This document shows, piece by piece, positions 7,294-9,694 of a stretch of DNA of 9,694 bases. This DNA is from Pseudomonadota bacterium (GTDB lineage Bacteria; Desulfobacterota; Desulfobacteria; Desulfobacterales; Desulfobacteraceae): NCBI GenBank assembly GCA_018816605.1, contig JAHIVS010000657.1, positions 1-9,694 of the forward strand, written 5' to 3'. How positions within the stretch are numbered: position 1 is the first letter of the stretch; the number at the start of each line of letters is the position of its first letter. The position numbers and the translations under genes are program-made. The notes beneath the pieces are model-generated. The model had not been told where the DNA came from and made no database searches. It saw only the letters and a list, made by a program, of their open reading frames with translations.

Positions 7294-8673
7294 ATGGGCC
7301 TTTCCCCCTCCATTTACAGAGATCTTGAAAAAATTCTAGGGAAAAAATATCTGACCGTTAAAAAAGAAGAACTGCTGTGCTATTCATACGATGCCACAGG
7401 CCGATCCTTTTTGCCCGATGCCGTCATTTTTCCAAAAACCGAGGCCCAGGTGGCAGACATTTTCAAGCTGGCATCTGAAAAAAAATTTTTTGTGATTCCC
7501 AGGGGCAGCGGATCCGGTATGACTGGTGGCGCCATACCGGTTGCCGGCGGGGTGGTATTGGTTACCAGCCGTATGAACCGTATCCTTGAAATTGATGAAG
7601 AAAACTTCATTGCCAGGGTTGAACCCGGGGTAATTGTTTCTGAAATTCACAAGGCTGTAGAAGCCAAAGGACTTTTTTATCCGCCGGACCCGGCCAGTTC
7701 TTCTGTCTGCACCATCGGGGGGAATGTGGGCGAATGTGCCGGCGGTCCCAGGGCAGTCAAATACGGGGTAACAAGGGATTATGTTCTGGGATTGCGGGCT
7801 GTCATCCCATCCGGCCAGATTATTGAAACAGGGGTGGCCACGGCAAAGGGAGTGGCCGGTTATGATCTTACCCGGTTGATTGTGGGGTCAGAAGGCACCC
7901 TGGCCCTGGTCACCCAGATTACCTTGAAGTTGCTGCCCAAGCCTGCAGCCGTAAAAACCATGGCTGTTTTTTTTGACAGCATGGACAAGGCTGCCCGGAC
8001 CGTATCCAGTGTGATGAAACAGGCAACGATTCCCCGGTGTGTGGAATATCTGGATGAAGCGTGCATCCGTCTTGTCAGAAAATTTCTTTCCTTTGAGCTG
8101 CCGGAAGGCATTCGGGCATTGTTGATCCTTGAACTGGATGGGGCCTGGGATCAGGTTGAACGAGAGGCAGAGCAGATAAAAAAATTTTGTTATCAAGCAG
8201 GGGCCCAAAATGTTCTGGTTGCCGAAGATGAAAAAGCGGCTCAGCAATTGTGGGAAGCCAGGCGCGCCCTATCACCGGTTTTATATAAAATTGCCCCCAA
8301 TAAAATCAATGAAGATATTGTGGTGCCCATTTCAAAAATACCCAGAATGGTTGAGATTACCCGGGAGATCCAGCGAACCTCCGGACTGACCGTGGTCAGT
8401 TTCGGGCATGCGGGGGACGGTAATATCCATTGTAATATCATGTACGACAAAAAGGATGCAACACAGACAAAAAAGGCTGAACAAGCAGTGGAGGATCTGT
8501 TTGCCGCCACCCTTGAACTTGGCGGAACCATTACCGGAGAACATGGTGTTGGGATAACAAAAAGCAAATACCTTCCCCTGGAAATAGGCAGCGCAGAACT
8601 TGAAATCATGAAGGGAATAAAAAAGGTGTTTGATCCGGCCACTATTTTGAATCCCGGGAAAATATTTTTGTGA
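7294..8673 (+). CDS. FAD-linked oxidase, GlcD / D-lactate dehydrogenase type
   Basis: This is a complete 459-residue member of the FAD-binding (PCMH-type) oxidase family that includes glycolate oxidase subunit GlcD and D-lactate dehydrogenases; these oxidise 2-hydroxyacids to 2-oxoacids and pass electrons to partner iron-sulfur proteins or quinones. The FAD domain (about 40-218) has PRGSGSGMTGG (69-79), DPASSSVCTIGGNVGECAGG (132-151) and GSEGTLALVT (198-207); the C-terminal substrate domain has FGHAGDGNIHCN (370-381) and GEHGVG (415-420), with the His residues expected for metal and substrate binding. No signal peptide or membrane segment is seen. Substrate (glycolate, D-lactate or another) cannot be told from sequence. 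Its ATG follows the dnaA TAA with no gap, so it is probably translated by reinitiation. No glcE/glcF-like partner lies in the window. Confidence 0.92.
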   Translation: MGLSPSIYRDLEKILGKKYLTVKKEELLCYSYDATGRSFLPDAVIFPKTEAQVADIFKLASEKKFFVIPRGSGSGMTGGAIPVAGGVVLVTSRMNRILEIDEENFIARVEPGVIVSEIHKAVEAKGLFYPPDPASSSVCTIGGNVGECAGGPRAVKYGVTRDYVLGLRAVIPSGQIIETGVATAKGVAGYDLTRLIVGSEGTLALVTQITLKLLPKPAAVKTMAVFFDSMDKAARTVSSVMKQATIPRCVEYLDEACIRLVRKFLSFELPEGIRALLILELDGAWDQVEREAEQIKKFCYQAGAQNVLVAEDEKAAQQLWEARRALSPVLYKIAPNKINEDIVVPISKIPRMVEITREIQRTSGLTVVSFGHAGDGNIHCNIMYDKKDATQTKKAEQAVEDLFAATLELGGTITGEHGVGITKSKYLPLEIGSAELEIMKGIKKVFDPATILNPGKIFL

Positions 8674-8689
8674 TATCTTTTTTGTGACA

Positions 8690-8705
8690 GGTCCATTACC
8701 GGACC
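8690..8705. terminator. Small hairpin between convergent glcD-like gene and cysteine-rich gene
   Basis: GGTCC (8690-8694) and GGACC (8701-8705) form a perfect 5-bp stem with a 6-base loop in the 61-base gap between convergent stop codons (8673 and 8735). Position suits a terminator for either side, but no T-run directly follows on either strand, so it is not a standard intrinsic terminator. Confidence 0.3.
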
Positions 8706-8734
8706 ATGGGGTTCAGGGAAGTTGCAATTTTTGT

Positions 8735-8971
8735 TTAGTGGGGTTTGAAAGAATACTCGTTGTTCAGCAACAGCCGTTCAAGGATGTCAATTTTCGGATG
8801 CCGGGTTCTCATGACGCAGCAACGGATACAAATCGAACAATAGGTTGAGCAAAGCTTATTTTTTTTGTTATATTCTCCAAAACAATCGGGTATATCAATA
8901 GAGTCTTTCCTGACAGAGTTGGCGATGAGAATCTGTCCAAGTTGCGTTAATTCCATATTCAGTCCATTCAT
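8735..8971 (-). CDS. Small cysteine-rich protein downstream of hflX
   Basis: This 78-residue open frame starts 3 bases after the hflX stop and ends before the convergent glcD-like gene. It carries C30-F-G-E-Y, then C41, C45, C48, C51 and C52, i.e. CFG-x(8)-C-x(3)-C-x(2)-C-x(2)-CC, which looks like a compact metal (zinc or iron-sulfur) binding module. The CFG-x-Y...C pattern is, as far as I recall, shared by small uncharacterised bacterial proteins, but I cannot name a family. The N-terminal part (LTQLGQILIANSVRKDS) may form a helix. M6 (MELTQLGQ) is an alternative start, with GGA about 7 bases upstream; M1 has no clear ribosome binding site. Translational coupling to hflX is likely. Function unknown. 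Confidence 0.65.
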   Translation of the reverse strand: MNGLNMELTQLGQILIANSVRKDSIDIPDCFGEYNKKNKLCSTYCSICIRCCVMRTRHPKIDILERLLLNNEYSFKPH

Positions 8972-8974
8972 AGA

Positions 8975-9694
8975 TTAATAATGTTTCATGCAGATCATGG
9001 ACTCAAGTTTATCAATCAACGGGGCCAGGGTGTTTTTCTGGAGCGCTGAAATCGTGATGCCTTGATTCAGGAGCCATGGGTTTTCAAATTGTTCCAGGTC
9101 GACCTGGTCTGTTTTATTGAACACATAGAGGATGGGTATTTTGTCAAGATCCAGTTGGGTGAGAATTTTTTCAACAGATTCTTTTTGCTGTAAATAGCGG
9201 GGATTACTGATATCAATTACATGGAGGATGATGTCGGCCTCGGACAATTCTTCCAATGTGGCATGGAAGGCTTCCATCAGCTCCTTGGGAAGGTTCTGGA
9301 TAAATCCCACGGTGTCGGTAATAATCACTTCCGTATCCCGGGGGAACCGCAGACGTCTGGACGAGGGGTCCAGGGTTGCAAACAAGCGGTTGGCAGCGAT
9401 GATATTGCTCTGTGTCAGGGTGTTCAGCAGGGTGGATTTGCCTACATTGGTGTATCCGACAATGGAAATAATCGGCAGCTCTTTGCGCTTGCGCCTGGAT
9501 TTCTGCTGGGTTCTCTGTTTCCGGATGGTCTGGATTTCTTTTTTCAACCGGGTGATGCGATCCCTGACCCTGCGCCGGTTGATTTCAAGTTTGGTTTCTC
9601 CGGGACCCCTTCCGCCGATGCCGCCGGCAAGCCGCGACATGGCGGTATTCCGTGTGATAAGCCTTGGCAGGAGATATTCCATCTGGGCCAGCTC
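8975..9694 (-). CDS. hflX: GTPase HflX, C-terminal part (5' end outside window)
   Basis: HflX is a ribosome-binding GTPase that splits stalled or stress-inactivated 70S ribosomes. The visible 239 residues begin ELAQMEYLLPRL and run to a TAA at 8977-8975. Present are the glycine-rich loop GGIGGRGPGETKLEINRRR just after the helical N-terminal region, then the G domain: G1 GYTNVGKST (9431-9457), G2 around FATLDPSSR, G3 DTVGFI, G4 NKTD and G5 ISAL. The ATG at 9682 is internal, since the upstream ELAQ already matches the family; full-length proteins are usually above 400 residues, so the N-terminal domain is missing only because the window ends. A very basic segment (KQRTQQKSRRKRK) links the loop to the G domain. 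Confidence 0.96.
   Translation of the reverse strand, partial: ELAQMEYLLPRLITRNTAMSRLAGGIGGRGPGETKLEINRRRVRDRITRLKKEIQTIRKQRTQQKSRRKRKELPIISIVGYTNVGKSTLLNTLTQSNIIAANRLFATLDPSSRRLRFPRDTEVIITDTVGFIQNLPKELMEAFHATLEELSEADIILHVIDISNPRYLQQKESVEKILTQLDLDKIPILYVFNKTDQVDLEQFENPWLLNQGITISALQKNTLAPLIDKLESMICMKHY

Overview
The window looks like ordinary chromosome from a Gram-negative, probably sulfate-reducing member of the Desulfobacterota (Desulfobacteraceae-like). That placement is an inference from the style of the proteins: a divergent DnaA, a GlcD-type oxidase, a stand-alone HsdR-N-like protein and a small CFG-type cysteine protein. There is no rRNA or other taxonomic marker to confirm it. No tRNA, rRNA, CRISPR array or intact mobile element is visible.

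Layout. Bases 1-771 hold the 3' end of an adenine deaminase gene (+). It is followed by a small gene (837-1403, +) for a protein resembling the N-terminal nuclease domain of type I restriction HsdR. This gene converges, with an 11-base gap, on a pdxA-uvrA operon on the minus strand (5318 down to 1415), in which the pdxA stop and the uvrA start are one base apart. Bases 5319-5841 are a gene-poor, AT-rich stretch; 5341-5820 counts to about 30% G+C, against about 53% in a sampled line of pdxA. It carries a good minus-strand promoter for pdxA-uvrA, a perfect 9-bp AT-rich inverted repeat, and two 20-bp direct repeats with a 22-bp period. Reading rightward from it are a divergent dnaA (5842-7293) and, with no intervening base, a GlcD-like FAD oxidase gene (7294-8673). 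From the right edge an hflX gene (5' end outside the window) reads leftward, followed after 3 bases by a small cysteine-rich protein gene (8735-8971).

Functions. Most products are housekeeping: purine salvage (Ade), pyridoxal phosphate synthesis (PdxA), nucleotide excision repair (UvrA), a ribosome-associated GTPase (HflX) and 2-hydroxyacid oxidation (GlcD-like). The most unusual content is the DnaA protein. Its AAA+ core is complete, but its DNA-contacting signature is altered and one residue shorter, and one of two box VII arginines is replaced. The AT-rich, repeat-bearing, divergent intergenic region beside it makes a candidate replication origin or an autoregulatory region, but I see no consensus DnaA boxes there, so this remains a hypothesis.
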